From Nitrospira sp. (GTDB lineage: Bacteria > Nitrospirota > Nitrospiria > Nitrospirales > Nitrospiraceae), in the NCBI GenBank assembly GCA_020697375.1, contig JAJFBJ010000002.1, forward strand, positions 43,767-107,766: a stretch of 64,000 nt of DNA, given 5' to 3'. The translations under genes and the position numbers were made by a program. The notes beneath the pieces are model-generated. The model did not search any database. It was not told the DNA's origin and saw nothing but the letters and a program-made list of their open reading frames with translations. Positions 19,206 to 33,002 of the stretch are shown piece by piece (position 1 is the stretch's first letter; every line of letters begins with the position of its first letter).

Positions 19206-20807
19206 TCAGGTAGTGACCATGCGTTCCGATTCTTTTCTCGTGTAGGCTGGAAGCACCATCGGAGAAACCACTCCGCTGAGACTCCCATGTAGCCTGGCCT
19301 CGGCGCGGAAACGGGTGAGATGCTGCAAGGTGAGCTTTCCTTGCGTCATTGACTGCGCGCGGGAAGCCGCAGTGAGACCCGAGCGCTTGCCGAACACCAT
19401 CAGGTCGAGCAGCGAATTTCCCATCAAACGATTACGCCCATGCAATCCGCCGGACGCTTCACCGGAGACGAATAGGTTTTTCACTTCGGTTTCCGAGTTC
19501 GTATCGATCTTCACTCCGCCGTTTTGATAATGCAGAGTCGGATAGATCAGGACCGGATCCTTGCTGATGTCGATTCCAAACCGCTCGAACTGCAGCATCA
19601 TGGCCGGGAAATGCTTCTCGACCGTACCAGGCCCATGTTCGGCATCCAGTAGCGGGGTATCGAGCCAGACCCCAACTCGACCAGACATCGTACGAATACC
19701 GCGACCTTCTTCGCATTCGCGAATGATCGAGGAGGACACCACATCTCGCGTATCCAGCTCATTGACGAATCGTTCGCCCTTGGCGTTCACCAATTGACCG
19801 CCCTCAGATCGAATGCCTTCAGTTACCAAGGCTCCGATCAATTGCTCAGGATAGACTGCGCCGGAGGGATGGTATTGGAACGTATCGACATGGGCCAGCT
19901 TCGCTCCGATTCGGTAAGAAAGGCAAAGCCCATCGCCGGTGGCCCCATAGTGGTTGCTGGTTGGGAACCCTTGAATATGCAGCCGGCCGATGCCCCCCGT
20001 GGCGAGGATCACGGATTTGGCCGCCACCACCACCAAGCGGTGATTGTCCATATCTTTGAAAATCGCACCGGTGCAATGACCCTGGTCATCGCTGAGCAAT
20101 TCCACCGCGGCACAGAATTCGAGCAGTTGGATCTTTTGATTGAGCACCTCATCCTTGAGCACACGCATGATCTCCAGACCGGTATAGTCGGAACAGGTCA
20201 GGAGTCGAGGTTTGGAGCTACCGCCCCCCTTCTTCACATGCAAATTACCGTCCGCTTGGCGATCGAAGAGCACACCGAGCTCGATCAACCATTTTGCAAT
20301 TGCGGGTCCTTCCTCAACCATGACTTTCAACAGGGCATGATCGTTCTGCATATGGCCGCCCTTTAGGGTATCGAGAAAATGCGTGACCGGAGAATCTTCC
20401 GGCGCAACCGAGATCTGCATGCCGCCTTGAGCCATCACGCTATTGGAATCACCGAGCCGCAGTTTCGTGGCCAGTATGACTTTGGCGCCGCTCTGATGGG
20501 CATGCAGCGCGGCGGCGCAGCCGGCCCCACCGCCACCAATGACCAGCACATCGGTCTGGTAGTGGGGAGTCAGGTCCATCTCCTGCATAATCGGACTATC
20601 ACCTTCGAGCAATGCCGCCAATTCGATGACGGTCTGCTCTCCTGCATTCGGCCCGAAGCGGAGGGGACGGTAGGCGCTTTTTCGAAAATCAGGATGATAC
20701 TTCTCGATCAATGCGTCACGATCGCCTGAAGCAAACTTCGGAATCGTCTGCTTGCGGCGAGCATCCCTAGTCTGGTGGACAATTTGTTGCAACGCGTGGA
20801 TATCCAT
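19206..20807 (-). CDS. frdA: Fumarate reductase / succinate dehydrogenase flavoprotein subunit
   Basis: FAD subunit, 533 aa, interconverting fumarate and succinate. FAD-binding motif VLVIGGGGAGCAAALHAHQS at about residue 83, substrate-loop stretches NSVMAQGGMQISVAPEDS and TEGIRSEGGQLVNAKGERFV, QYHPSGAVYPEQL, and the FAD-capping RNRLMGNSLLDLMVFGKRSG near the C-terminus. An 80-residue N-terminal extension precedes the FAD fold. I place the start at ATG 20807 (MDIHALQQIVH); a TTG at 20828 is possible. Partner is FrdB (20882-21592). No membrane anchor gene is adjacent, so the complex may be soluble or use a distant anchor. Direction is inferred from the rTCA context. Confidence 0.9.
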   Translation of the reverse strand: MDIHALQQIVHQTRDARRKQTIPKFASGDRDALIEKYHPDFRKSAYRPLRFGPNAGEQTVIELAALLEGDSPIMQEMDLTPHYQTDVLVIGGGGAGCAAALHAHQSGAKVILATKLRLGDSNSVMAQGGMQISVAPEDSPVTHFLDTLKGGHMQNDHALLKVMVEEGPAIAKWLIELGVLFDRQADGNLHVKKGGGSSKPRLLTCSDYTGLEIMRVLKDEVLNQKIQLLEFCAAVELLSDDQGHCTGAIFKDMDNHRLVVVAAKSVILATGGIGRLHIQGFPTSNHYGATGDGLCLSYRIGAKLAHVDTFQYHPSGAVYPEQLIGALVTEGIRSEGGQLVNAKGERFVNELDTRDVVSSSIIRECEEGRGIRTMSGRVGVWLDTPLLDAEHGPGTVEKHFPAMMLQFERFGIDISKDPVLIYPTLHYQNGGVKIDTNSETEVKNLFVSGEASGGLHGRNRLMGNSLLDLMVFGKRSGLTAASRAQSMTQGKLTLQHLTRFRAEARLHGSLSGVVSPMVLPAYTRKESERMVTT

Positions 20808-20881
20808 AGTTTCGCTTTCAGGTCTCAACAGTGAGCAGGGTCATCAAAGACATCTGTCGGAGAAGTCGACGGCGCAATCCC

Positions 20882-21592
20882 TCACTTCACAGCCGCACAA
20901 TGATCGGCCAGTTCCTGTTCGTTCATCGCGAGCACTGTCTTCCACTCATCATTGAAACGACCTTCTTGAATTTCTTGAATGCGGATAGCCAGTCCCTGCG
21001 GTCGTTCCGTAAAATGTGCGCCTTGCGCGCGACTCACATAGAGAGCGACGAGATTGGGGGCAATGTCGGCGATGCAGACCGGGTTACACATACCGCACAT
21101 GACACAGTCCATGAACATTTCCGAAACACTTTTGAAATCCCCGAATACCGCCTTCCATACTCCTTCCCGCACATCGATTTTTTGCGGGCAAGCTTCAGTG
21201 CAGGCGTTGCAGTTTCGGCAAAGCGGCGCTTCTGGATAAAGATTGAACAGATCCTGCTTCGGATCCTTGAGGATCTGAATGTCGTAGGTCGCTTTGCGCG
21301 CTGGAAATGGCGGCATGAGGGTGAAGGACATGCCGTCCTGCACGGCCGTTTGGCAGGCCAGACAGGTCCTGACCTTAGGGTCATCCTTTGTTCGATAGTA
21401 CGTCGCACAGGCTCCGCAGAACCCCCCGAGACAGCCAGCCCCACGCACAACTTCTTGCCCTGTGTACCACAAGGCCTTTATAACTGTGATGCCTTCGGGC
21501 ACTTCGTACTTCTTGCCGGAAATTTCAATGGAGACCATCTGAGGCTTGAGCACTTCAGGCTGGTCAATGATGTTGGTATCTTCTTGTGCCAT
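20882..21592 (-). CDS. frdB: Fumarate reductase / succinate dehydrogenase iron-sulfur subunit
   Basis: Iron-sulfur subunit of 236 aa. A plant-type [2Fe-2S] domain has Cys54, 59, 62 (GAGCLGGFCGACATYY) and a fourth Cys at 77 in TCLAC. Two C-terminal clusters follow: CRNCNACTEACP and CVMCGMCNPVC, both Cx2Cx2Cx3C. Both C-terminal motifs therefore look like full [4Fe-4S] sites, whereas canonical FrdB/SdhB has one [3Fe-4S]; this resembles soluble thiol- or NADH-linked fumarate reductases. Start taken at ATG 21592; TTG or GTG a few codons upstream are alternatives. Confidence 0.88.
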   Translation of the reverse strand: MAQEDTNIIDQPEVLKPQMVSIEISGKKYEVPEGITVIKALWYTGQEVVRGAGCLGGFCGACATYYRTKDDPKVRTCLACQTAVQDGMSFTLMPPFPARKATYDIQILKDPKQDLFNLYPEAPLCRNCNACTEACPQKIDVREGVWKAVFGDFKSVSEMFMDCVMCGMCNPVCIADIAPNLVALYVSRAQGAHFTERPQGLAIRIQEIQEGRFNDEWKTVLAMNEQELADHCAAVK

Positions 21593-21649
21593 ATTCACCA
21601 AGCAACGAAGAGGCCGTCTGCAGACACAGGCGGCGCCACGCGAGTTAGA

Positions 21650-22921
21650 TCACATGTTATTGATGATTTCATTGCCGAACTCGGAACACTTGATTTCCTT
21701 GGCATCCGTCCGGCCTTCTTCCTTCATCTGCCTCGCAAAATCGTACGTGACGGTGCCACGGTTGATGACCGCCGACATTCCTTTTTGGATCATCCACGCT
21801 GCTTCGGTCCAGCCCATGTACTCCAGCATCATGGTCCCGGAGAGAATCACGGACCCCGGATTTACCTTATCCTGACCGGCATACTTCGGAGCCGTGCCGT
21901 GCGTCGCCTCGAAGCAGGAATGACCCGTCACATAGTTGATGTTGGCGCCCGGTGCGATGCCGAGGCCACCGACCTGTGCAGCCAGCGCGTCTGAAATATA
22001 ATCGCCGTTCAGGTTCATCGTCGCCACCACATCATACTCTGCCGGACGGGTCAGAATCCGCTGCAGGAAATTGTCGGCGATCGCGTCCTTGATGAGGAGC
22101 TTGCCGGCTGGCGCGTGCCCCCCGCAATCGTCCCAGGCCACGGTGTTATCGGCGAATTCCTTCTTCGCGATCTCATAGCCCCATTTGCGGAATGCGCCTT
22201 CGGTGAACTTCATGATGTTGCCCTTGTGCACCAATGTCAGACTTTTCCGTTTATTGGCCAGTGCCCAGGTGATCGCGGCACGGACCAACCGATGCGTCCC
22301 CTCCTGGCTCACTGGCTTGATGCCGATTCCGGACGTGTGCGGAAAACGGATCTTCTTGACGCCCATTTCTTTCGTCAAAAACTCCATGACCTTCTTGTTT
22401 TCCGGCGTTCCAGCTTCCCATTCTACACCGGCATAGATATCTTCCGTATTCTCGCGGAAAATGACCATATCGATCAGATTCGGTTTCTTCACCGGGGAAG
22501 GCACACCCGGATACCACTTCACGGGACGCTGACAGACATAGAGATCCAGAATCTGGCGCAGCGCGACATTGATGCTGCGAAACCCACCGCCGACCGGCGT
22601 GGTCAATGGACCTTTGATGCCGATCAGATATTCTTTGAAGGCGTTCGTCGTGTCGTCATGCAGCCAGGTGTTTGCGCCGTAGACTTCATTGCATTTTTCC
22701 CCGGCGAAGACTTCGAACCATTCAATCTTTTTTTTGCCGGCATAGGCTTTTTCAACCGCCGCATCGAAGACGCGCACGGCAGTCTTCCACAGTTCAGGAC
22801 CGGTCCCGTCGCCTTCAATGAAGAGCACAATGGGATTGTCCGGCACGTTCAATTTCATGCCGGATCCCATTGTGATCTTCTGTCCCTGTGGAGGCGGCTC
22901 CAACTTGACGAACCTTTTCAT
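21650..22921 (-). CDS. icd: Isocitrate dehydrogenase, dimeric type (NADP)
   Basis: Homodimeric isocitrate dehydrogenase of 423 aa; in the rTCA direction it carboxylates 2-oxoglutarate to isocitrate. Motifs: [31 protein letters not shown] (substrate Ser in GGFRSIN), [55 protein letters not shown] and the cofactor loop [20 protein letters not shown]. The Lys-Tyr arrangement after HGTAPKYAG is the NADP-type pattern. Start chosen at ATG 22921 ([10 protein letters not shown]). The unrelated monomeric isocitrate dehydrogenase lies 52 bases upstream. Confidence 0.96.
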   Translation of the reverse strand: MKRFVKLEPPPQGQKITMGSGMKLNVPDNPIVLFIEGDGTGPELWKTAVRVFDAAVEKAYAGKKKIEWFEVFAGEKCNEVYGANTWLHDDTTNAFKEYLIGIKGPLTTPVGGGFRSINVALRQILDLYVCQRPVKWYPGVPSPVKKPNLIDMVIFRENTEDIYAGVEWEAGTPENKKVMEFLTKEMGVKKIRFPHTSGIGIKPVSQEGTHRLVRAAITWALANKRKSLTLVHKGNIMKFTEGAFRKWGYEIAKKEFADNTVAWDDCGGHAPAGKLLIKDAIADNFLQRILTRPAEYDVVATMNLNGDYISDALAAQVGGLGIAPGANINYVTGHSCFEATHGTAPKYAGQDKVNPGSVILSGTMMLEYMGWTEAAWMIQKGMSAVINRGTVTYDFARQMKEEGRTDAKEIKCSEFGNEIINNM

Positions 22922-22973
22922 CGCTCTCTTTCTTAGCGGTAACAGGGAGAGTTCCTCCCCGGAAAAGCCCCCT

Positions 22974-27475
<4,502 letters not shown>

Positions 27476-27558
27476 GGCTTTGTTCTCCGTCTGCTGGTAT
27501 TTTTACATCGTTCGTTTCTAGGGAAGGCACTCGCCATACGTTTATGCACGACGTCACG

Positions 27559-29379
27559 CTACTTGAGCGGCGGCACTTCCCGCCGTTTAGGAGCCGCGTA
27601 ATTCACCAAGTAATCGAACAATCGAATCAAGCGACTATCCTGTCGCTTCTGATCGACCCAATGACCGATCAAGCCGATTGTACGCGAAAGAATGAAAAAT
27701 CCGTTCAAGCTATCGATCGGGAATCCAATATCCACGAGCACCGCCGCCATCGTCCCATCTACATTCAAAATTAAGTTATCTTTTTTCACAGACGTGACCT
27801 TCTCGACTTCCAGCGCGAAATCGAGACAGGGCGTCTTGATGTTCAAACTTTTCACATACCCGACCAGTTCCTTCACACGCTTATCTGGGTTACGCAAACT
27901 TTTAACTCGATGACCGATACCCGGGACCGGCCCGACATTCTTCTTCATGTAGGCTAAGAATTCATCAACCGACATTTTATGGTCGACCGCATACTTGAAA
28001 TACCGACCGGCGTCCGTCACGGCCCCTCCGAATCGCGGTCCAATCATGATCATGCCGGCGGCAACCGACTGTGACAACCCGATGCCGGCGCAAGCCGCGA
28101 GAATGGTGGCATAGGCGCCGCTGACACAGGGGCCGTGATCGGCGGAGAGCATCATGATGCGCTTGACGATTTCTGCCTCTTGTTTGGAGATCAATCGCTT
28201 GTCCCACAATAGGCCGATGACGTGAGGAATTTCATAGCCCTTGTTGATCAATTCTGACGCTGGGTACCCGTCATAACAGGGTTCATCGCCGCGGTCATCG
28301 CTGATCGTAGTGCGTATCAACGGCGCGACCATCACTTCATCGGCTTTCATGGCTTCTTCGACCGACTTCGGCAATTTCGGTAAGGTAGCGGGCTCGACGA
28401 CTTCCTTGACCTGGCCGGACTTGAGCAACTCCTGATAGGTTTCCTTGATGGCAGGGCCAAGGGCACCGAATGTAGGCGGAACGATTGCACCCGCTTTCTT
28501 GAGCGCATCTGACTTGGACCGGGCCGATCCCTCCCCCTTCATACCTTCCTTTGCGCCGGCATGCCCGAATTTCATCCCCTTCGGCAAACTCTCCTGACAG
28601 AAACCGGAAACCACAGCAATGAGCTTGATGCGTCGCTTCTTCGACCCGTACCATTCGGCCGCCCGTTCCTCAAGGTCCCCGCCCATCTCACCGACGATCA
28701 CCACTGCTTTGGTTTGGAGATCCTGTTCAAACATTTCGAGATACGACACATAATCTGTGCCTGGATAGGCATCGCCGCCGATGCCTATGGCTGTTGTAAT
28801 GCCGTCGGCAAACTGAGAACAGATCCAGATGATTTCGTTCGAGAGGCCGCCCGATTTAGTAATGACCCCGAACGACCCTTCTCGATAGAGCTTAGAGAGC
28901 ACGAGGTTATCGAATGCGCCGCCGATCACACCCAACCGGCAGGCACCAGCCGAAATGATCCCGATGGAGGAAGGCCCATTGAACACCTTCCCCAATTTTC
29001 TGGCATGAGCACCCAGCAACTTGGCATCTTTCTCCGGCACGCCTTCAGTGATCATGGAAACCGTCTTGATACGAGGATCATCCAGGGCTTCCATGCTTCC
29101 CTTCATGGCACGATCGGCGCCGATGTAAATGAGGCTGGTATTGATCTGTGGATGGTTCTTCGTGGCTTCGGCGATCGTCTTATAGATAGGAATCGCAATC
29201 AGTCCACTGCCGTATGGCACCTCATTGCTCTTTCCCGCATCAGGCGGATAGACGAAGGCTTCTACATTCAACGGTTTCTTGATCAAGTAGCAAAATTCAG
29301 CCATTCGGCGGGCTGCATTGACACCTGCAGCACCACCCTGAATCACCACGCGGGTGTCTCTATTTGCGAGAATACTCAT
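27559..29379 (-). CDS. aclA: ATP-citrate lyase alpha subunit
   Basis: Large subunit of the bacterial two-chain ATP-citrate lyase, 606 aa, the key rTCA enzyme that splits citrate into acetyl-CoA and oxaloacetate. The N-terminal half resembles SucD (VVIQGGAAGVNAARRM; FGVITKSGGLSNEIIWICSQ) with the phospho-His in GMKFGHAGAKEGMKGEG. The C-terminal third is citrate-synthase-like (ADHGPCVSGAYATILAACAG; GPRFGGAVTDAGRYFKYAVD; VPGIGHRVKSLRNPDKRV). GGGGAG precedes ATG 29379. AclB lies just upstream in the same operon. A 292-codon antisense open frame is a shadow. Confidence 0.97.
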   Translation of the reverse strand: MSILANRDTRVVIQGGAAGVNAARRMAEFCYLIKKPLNVEAFVYPPDAGKSNEVPYGSGLIAIPIYKTIAEATKNHPQINTSLIYIGADRAMKGSMEALDDPRIKTVSMITEGVPEKDAKLLGAHARKLGKVFNGPSSIGIISAGACRLGVIGGAFDNLVLSKLYREGSFGVITKSGGLSNEIIWICSQFADGITTAIGIGGDAYPGTDYVSYLEMFEQDLQTKAVVIVGEMGGDLEERAAEWYGSKKRRIKLIAVVSGFCQESLPKGMKFGHAGAKEGMKGEGSARSKSDALKKAGAIVPPTFGALGPAIKETYQELLKSGQVKEVVEPATLPKLPKSVEEAMKADEVMVAPLIRTTISDDRGDEPCYDGYPASELINKGYEIPHVIGLLWDKRLISKQEAEIVKRIMMLSADHGPCVSGAYATILAACAGIGLSQSVAAGMIMIGPRFGGAVTDAGRYFKYAVDHKMSVDEFLAYMKKNVGPVPGIGHRVKSLRNPDKRVKELVGYVKSLNIKTPCLDFALEVEKVTSVKKDNLILNVDGTMAAVLVDIGFPIDSLNGFFILSRTIGLIGHWVDQKRQDSRLIRLFDYLVNYAAPKRREVPPLK

Positions 29380-29435
29380 CGGGATCTCCCCTTAGTTTCG
29401 TACGGCCGCAGATCGTATGATCGCTGGCGGCGGGC

Positions 29436-30638
29436 CTAACCTCTTGCCTGGACTGCCTTATCGACAATATCCGTCAATGGCGTGTTTCGGTCGAACACAT
29501 GAATATCGAACCCTTCATCCTTCAACGCGCGCATCGCATCAAGTCCTTCGCGCTCGCGAGGTCCGCCGCGACGAACCCAAATCTTCACGCCCTTCAGTTT
29601 GCCGTCGGCCTTCGCTTTTCTAAATCCATTGATTATTCCACCGAACGTCTTTTTCACGTCCGTGAAGTTGGCAATGGCTCCGCCGACAATGATGTTCTTG
29701 ATCCCTGGCAAAGAGCAGACTTTCTCCGTCAACACTTCCACCGCCCAATCAGGAGGATCGCCGGAATATTCGGCGTAATTGGCGAGCTTGCCCCCACGAG
29801 CCACCACTGCGTCCGAATAGTACACGCTGGCGCCGCCGCCGGCAGGCAACATCGCCGTATCGCCGCCAGGAATCTCTATAAATTTCACTGATCCCTTGAT
29901 CTTCGAATCGACGGCCATCACTTCGAGCTCTTGTTTACTGTAGGCCCGCCCAAACTCCGCAGCGAACGGGAAGTTCCAGTCGGGATGACGGAACTTTGCG
30001 TCGCCATCGAGCAACGTAACCGCATCCAACGCCACGAGTTCTCCATCGCTTTCACGTAGCACAACAGGGTTCACCTCAAGATACTGAGCGTCTTCATTGT
30101 CAAAGCATGTGAACATCTTCCCCGCAAACTCCGCTATTTTCTTCAGCAGCGCGCCGGCAAACCCTGCCTCCTTCGCTAGCTTTTCAAGCGACTCGGCGCT
30201 GGGGGCCTGTCCGACATCGAGCGACAGTCGCTTGACCCGCTCCCAGTTCGATTCCACTTCGATGCCACCACAGTTGGCCACGAGAATTTCCGAACCTTCC
30301 CGGGTGGATTTCACGGCGCAATAGTATTCTTCACTATGTGGAACCATCTCCGACACAATGACTTGCGAGACGGTTATACTTCCCACCTGGCGGCCGATCA
30401 TGTCCTTCGCGGCAGCCTCTGCCCCTTTCAGATCAAGATCAATCTTGACCAGGCCAAGCTTGAAGCGTGAACCGAGTGCCTCATGAGCTTTTACTACGAG
30501 CTTGGAACTCTTGAACCAATCGTTTGCTTGCCCGAGTTTCGAGAGCTCATCAACGGAAGTGACGACGGCATAATTAGGGACGTGGATGCCCCACTTCTTC
30601 ATGAGTCCCATCCCGGGACCTTCAAGCACTTTCGCCAT
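29436..30638 (-). CDS. aclB: ATP-citrate lyase beta subunit
   Basis: Small subunit of ATP-citrate lyase, 400 aa, related to SucC. An N-terminal ATP-grasp domain (LVVKAHEALGSRFKLGLVKI) is followed by a metal-binding segment (YLEVNPVVLRESDGELVALD) and a CoA-ligase domain with AMLPAGGGASVYYSDAVVAR and NIIVGGAIANFTDVKKTFGG. Translation starts at ATG 30638 after a GGAG site. It precedes aclA by 56 bases. Presence of aclBA is strong evidence that the organism fixes carbon by the reductive TCA cycle. Confidence 0.97.
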   Translation of the reverse strand: MAKVLEGPGMGLMKKWGIHVPNYAVVTSVDELSKLGQANDWFKSSKLVVKAHEALGSRFKLGLVKIDLDLKGAEAAAKDMIGRQVGSITVSQVIVSEMVPHSEEYYCAVKSTREGSEILVANCGGIEVESNWERVKRLSLDVGQAPSAESLEKLAKEAGFAGALLKKIAEFAGKMFTCFDNEDAQYLEVNPVVLRESDGELVALDAVTLLDGDAKFRHPDWNFPFAAEFGRAYSKQELEVMAVDSKIKGSVKFIEIPGGDTAMLPAGGGASVYYSDAVVARGGKLANYAEYSGDPPDWAVEVLTEKVCSLPGIKNIIVGGAIANFTDVKKTFGGIINGFRKAKADGKLKGVKIWVRRGGPREREGLDAMRALKDEGFDIHVFDRNTPLTDIVDKAVQARG

Positions 30639-30837
30639 GATTGACGACTCCTTGGTGTGTGAGAGGGCAGAGAAAAGGACCGACAGAGTACCGAATTCTA
30701 TGGATTAGCTCAATGCTCCAAAGGGCCTACGCATCGAGCACAGAAGTCCTACCCAAATGCCCGCGGTCGGTGCATCATGGACTTCCAACGATTCCCTTAT
30801 CATTGTATTCCTTCTTTCCAAACATTACAGGGGAAGA

Positions 30838-31695
30838 TCACCCGACATTTGAAGGAGTGCGCCGCCGTCCTTTTCGCTGACATACCGGGCAGAAAAAGGA
30901 GCTTCGTTCACCGATCGATCGTCGAATCACCGCACCGCAGAAGTTCGGGCATAACTCGCCGGTTTTTGCATATATCAGATGTTTGCGCTTGTACCGCCCC
31001 TCCGTCCCATCCGGCGCAAAGTAGTCCCGGATACTGGACCCTCCCATCTCGATGGCCTCACGCAACACCTCCACCATGGCTCCATAGAGCCTCACCATTG
31101 TCTTCTCGCCGAGCTGATTCGCCGCCTGATTCGGGTGAATCCCGGCACGGAAGAGGATCTCATTCGCATAAATGTTTCCGATGCCGGCGATTGTTTGCTG
31201 GTGCATGAGCAAGGATTTGAGCCGACTTCGCCTGGAGATGAGCAGTGCCAGGAACTGTTCAAGGCTAATCGCGAGGGGATCGTACCCGAACCGGCGGGCC
31301 GTATATCGATCCAGCCCTTCCTGGTCCAGCAACGACAGGCGTCCGAACCGCCGGGGATTCCAGTATCGAACTTCCGATTCGGCACAGTCGTCGAGATGGA
31401 GAATGAAATGAATATGCTGCGCTTGCTTGGCAGGCGCGGATCGAAAGAGCAGTAGCCCGGTCATACCTAATTCTGCGGCGAGAAATTTGGTGATTTTGCC
31501 GTGAACAAATGACAGAATGACACTCTTGCCTCTACGCTCGACGTTTGCGATCCGGCCATGGCGGTACCACTCCAGTGAAGACAACCCTTCCCGGACGATG
31601 TCATCGCGGCCTAGCCAATAATCACGCACCGTAGCGCCTACGACGCGTTCGTGCAGCTGGCGTGCGGCAACTTCCGCTTCAGGCAATTCAGGCAT
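30838..31695 (-). CDS. mutM: Formamidopyrimidine-DNA glycosylase
   Basis: Base-excision repair enzyme removing 8-oxoguanine and formamidopyrimidines; 285 aa. The start MPELPEAEVAARQL gives the catalytic Pro2-Glu3 after Met removal, so ATG 31695 is certain. Also visible: the beta-hairpin Lys region VERRGKSVILSF, AAELGMTGLLLF, the helix-two-turn-helix IAGIGNIYANEILFRAGIHP, and a C-terminal zinc finger. The finger is slightly odd: its first pair is C-PNF-C (three residues between) where the family normally has Cx2C; the second pair CPVC is normal. It has its own transcript unit between aclB and small unknown genes. Confidence 0.95.
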   Translation of the reverse strand: MPELPEAEVAARQLHERVVGATVRDYWLGRDDIVREGLSSLEWYRHGRIANVERRGKSVILSFVHGKITKFLAAELGMTGLLLFRSAPAKQAQHIHFILHLDDCAESEVRYWNPRRFGRLSLLDQEGLDRYTARRFGYDPLAISLEQFLALLISRRSRLKSLLMHQQTIAGIGNIYANEILFRAGIHPNQAANQLGEKTMVRLYGAMVEVLREAIEMGGSSIRDYFAPDGTEGRYKRKHLIYAKTGELCPNFCGAVIRRSIGERSSFFCPVCQRKGRRRTPSNVG

Positions 31696-32412
31696 TGATG
31701 CTAGCTCCAGATGCACACGAGAAAGATAGTTAGCTGTCGCTGAATTACGCCACGATACCGGCGAAAAATGCAACTCTGCCGCAGGACGGGCTTTAGCACG
31801 AGGAATGGAAAGGGATCGTGTGAAACGGGTGGAAGCTCGGCCACATTAACTGAATGATTTGAAATGATCCAAATCTTGTCCATCGACGAACGCTGTAAGC
31901 CTGCCGACGACAATAAATCTCCCGGTAACTTCTTGAAGACGGGCAGAGGCATGCCACTAGGGCGGCGGGTGAACATGAGTTTCACCCCATCAGGATTAGG
32001 CCATACCGTCTGTGCAACTTGATAAGGATCGGCACCGACCGGAACACCGCATGCCGGCTATGTGGCACACCATATACGGCGTTCCACAGCATGGGTCTCG
32101 ATTCATTGTACGGCTCGAACAAGGCCGAAATCGATGGCTGGCCAAATTCCTGAACGGAGTTTTGGTATAGATCGCACTCTAAGGAGCCGTACATGCTGTC
32201 CTTCAGCGACCATAAGGATGGATATATTTGCGATGGCGGATTTCTGGCATCATCTGCATTGCCGATCAGAAGGCGCTTGTTGAATATGCATGGTCTCGCT
32301 ATTCTCAGGAGTTCCTGCGGTCGGTCAGGGCAAACATGGAAATCACGTGAGATGTCGGTTGAAGGTTATTTGAATCGGCGGGTATACTCATCCCTCCACC
32401 TGAGGAATACGG
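31696..32412. other. Gene-poor region between mutM and the zinc-ribbon gene
   Basis: About 715 bases without a supportable gene. Short overlapping frames exist on both strands. On the plus strand around 32216-32344 one frame has coding-like composition (it contains DQKALVEYAWSRYSQEF and ends at a TGA) but no start or upstream frame, and a neighbouring frame ends at about 32283, so a decayed gene is possible. A promoter for the downstream zinc-ribbon gene should lie here. Confidence 0.35.
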
Positions 32413-32772
32413 ATGGCTCGCATATCACTCGAGGAAGTAGAAAAACGGCTGTCTACTGTGCGCTGTGCGATCTGCAAGACCAATAACTTCGGGGTTGACC
32501 GACGAACGTTACAATCCGATGGAGAGAGCCGCGCCGTCTGCCTGAAGTGCCGGTATAATTTCCCTGTGTATACCGACATGGAGTTTTATCTTCAGACCCA
32601 GCCGGATATTCCGTATCACTTGAAGGAAATTTCCTGCCCGAGCTGCCAACATAGAGGCGTGAAACTCGACTTTCGCATTACCATGTCTGTCCGCGAATCG
32701 GTCTATTTCGTGACCTGTACTGCCTGCAATACTCAGTTTCCTGAACGTTCGTCATTAGAAGCATTCGAGTAG
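32413..32772 (+). CDS. Hypothetical protein with two zinc-ribbon-like CxxC pairs
   Basis: Protein of 119 aa that I do not recognise. It has four CxxC pairs at residues 18/21, 43/46, 75/78 and 102/105, spaced 21, 28 and 23 residues apart, which is the layout of two consecutive zinc ribbons. No membrane segment or signal peptide. The sequence between (MEFYLQTQPDIPYHLKEIS) is not helical-repeat or enzyme-like, so a nucleic-acid or protein-binding adaptor is the safest guess. A CTGAGGAA segment upstream could be the ribosome site. A small acidic protein gene follows 35 bases later. Confidence 0.7.
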   Translation: MARISLEEVEKRLSTVRCAICKTNNFGVDRRTLQSDGESRAVCLKCRYNFPVYTDMEFYLQTQPDIPYHLKEISCPSCQHRGVKLDFRITMSVRESVYFVTCTACNTQFPERSSLEAFE

Positions 32773-32807
32773 CCCTTTATGATCACCATTTGGTGTATAA
32801 TCGTTTC

Positions 32808-33002
32808 ATGAACGACACACCCACTCCAAAGCCCTCGCAATCGACTTCTCCGCCTTCTGAGTCCGATACCAAACCTCGCAAAGAAATACCCCTGATTTCA
32901 GTGCCCAATGATCGCGACTTGATAGCAGACGAAATGGCCGAGCTTTTTGATGAGGACCGTGTCACGCATCAACACGGGAGTTCTGAGCCAGAGGCTGATT
33001 AA
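32808..33002 (+). CDS. Small hypothetical acidic protein
   Basis: A 64-residue protein (from ATG 32808) that I do not recognise. The first 25 residues are Pro/Ser/Thr-rich and likely disordered; the rest is acidic (RDLIADEMAELFDEDRVTHQ). A TATAAT sequence at 32796-32801 sits only six bases before the ATG, so if it is a -10 box the message would be nearly leaderless. It follows the zinc-ribbon gene closely. Coding status is moderate because of its size and composition. Confidence 0.45.
   Translation: MNDTPTPKPSQSTSPPSESDTKPRKEIPLISVPNDRDLIADEMAELFDEDRVTHQHGSSEPEAD

Noticed and set aside
22115..22936. 273-codon antisense frame across icd
   Set aside because: Shadow of the isocitrate dehydrogenase gene.
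28561..29439. 292-codon antisense frame across aclA
   Set aside because: Same reason: antisense shadow of a well-conserved gene with no recognisable domain.
31701..32194. Two abutting minus-strand frames (70 and 94 codons) with a GTGA overlap upstream of mutM
   Set aside because: The overlap looks like translational coupling, but neither product resembles a protein family and the second overlaps the mutM start region.
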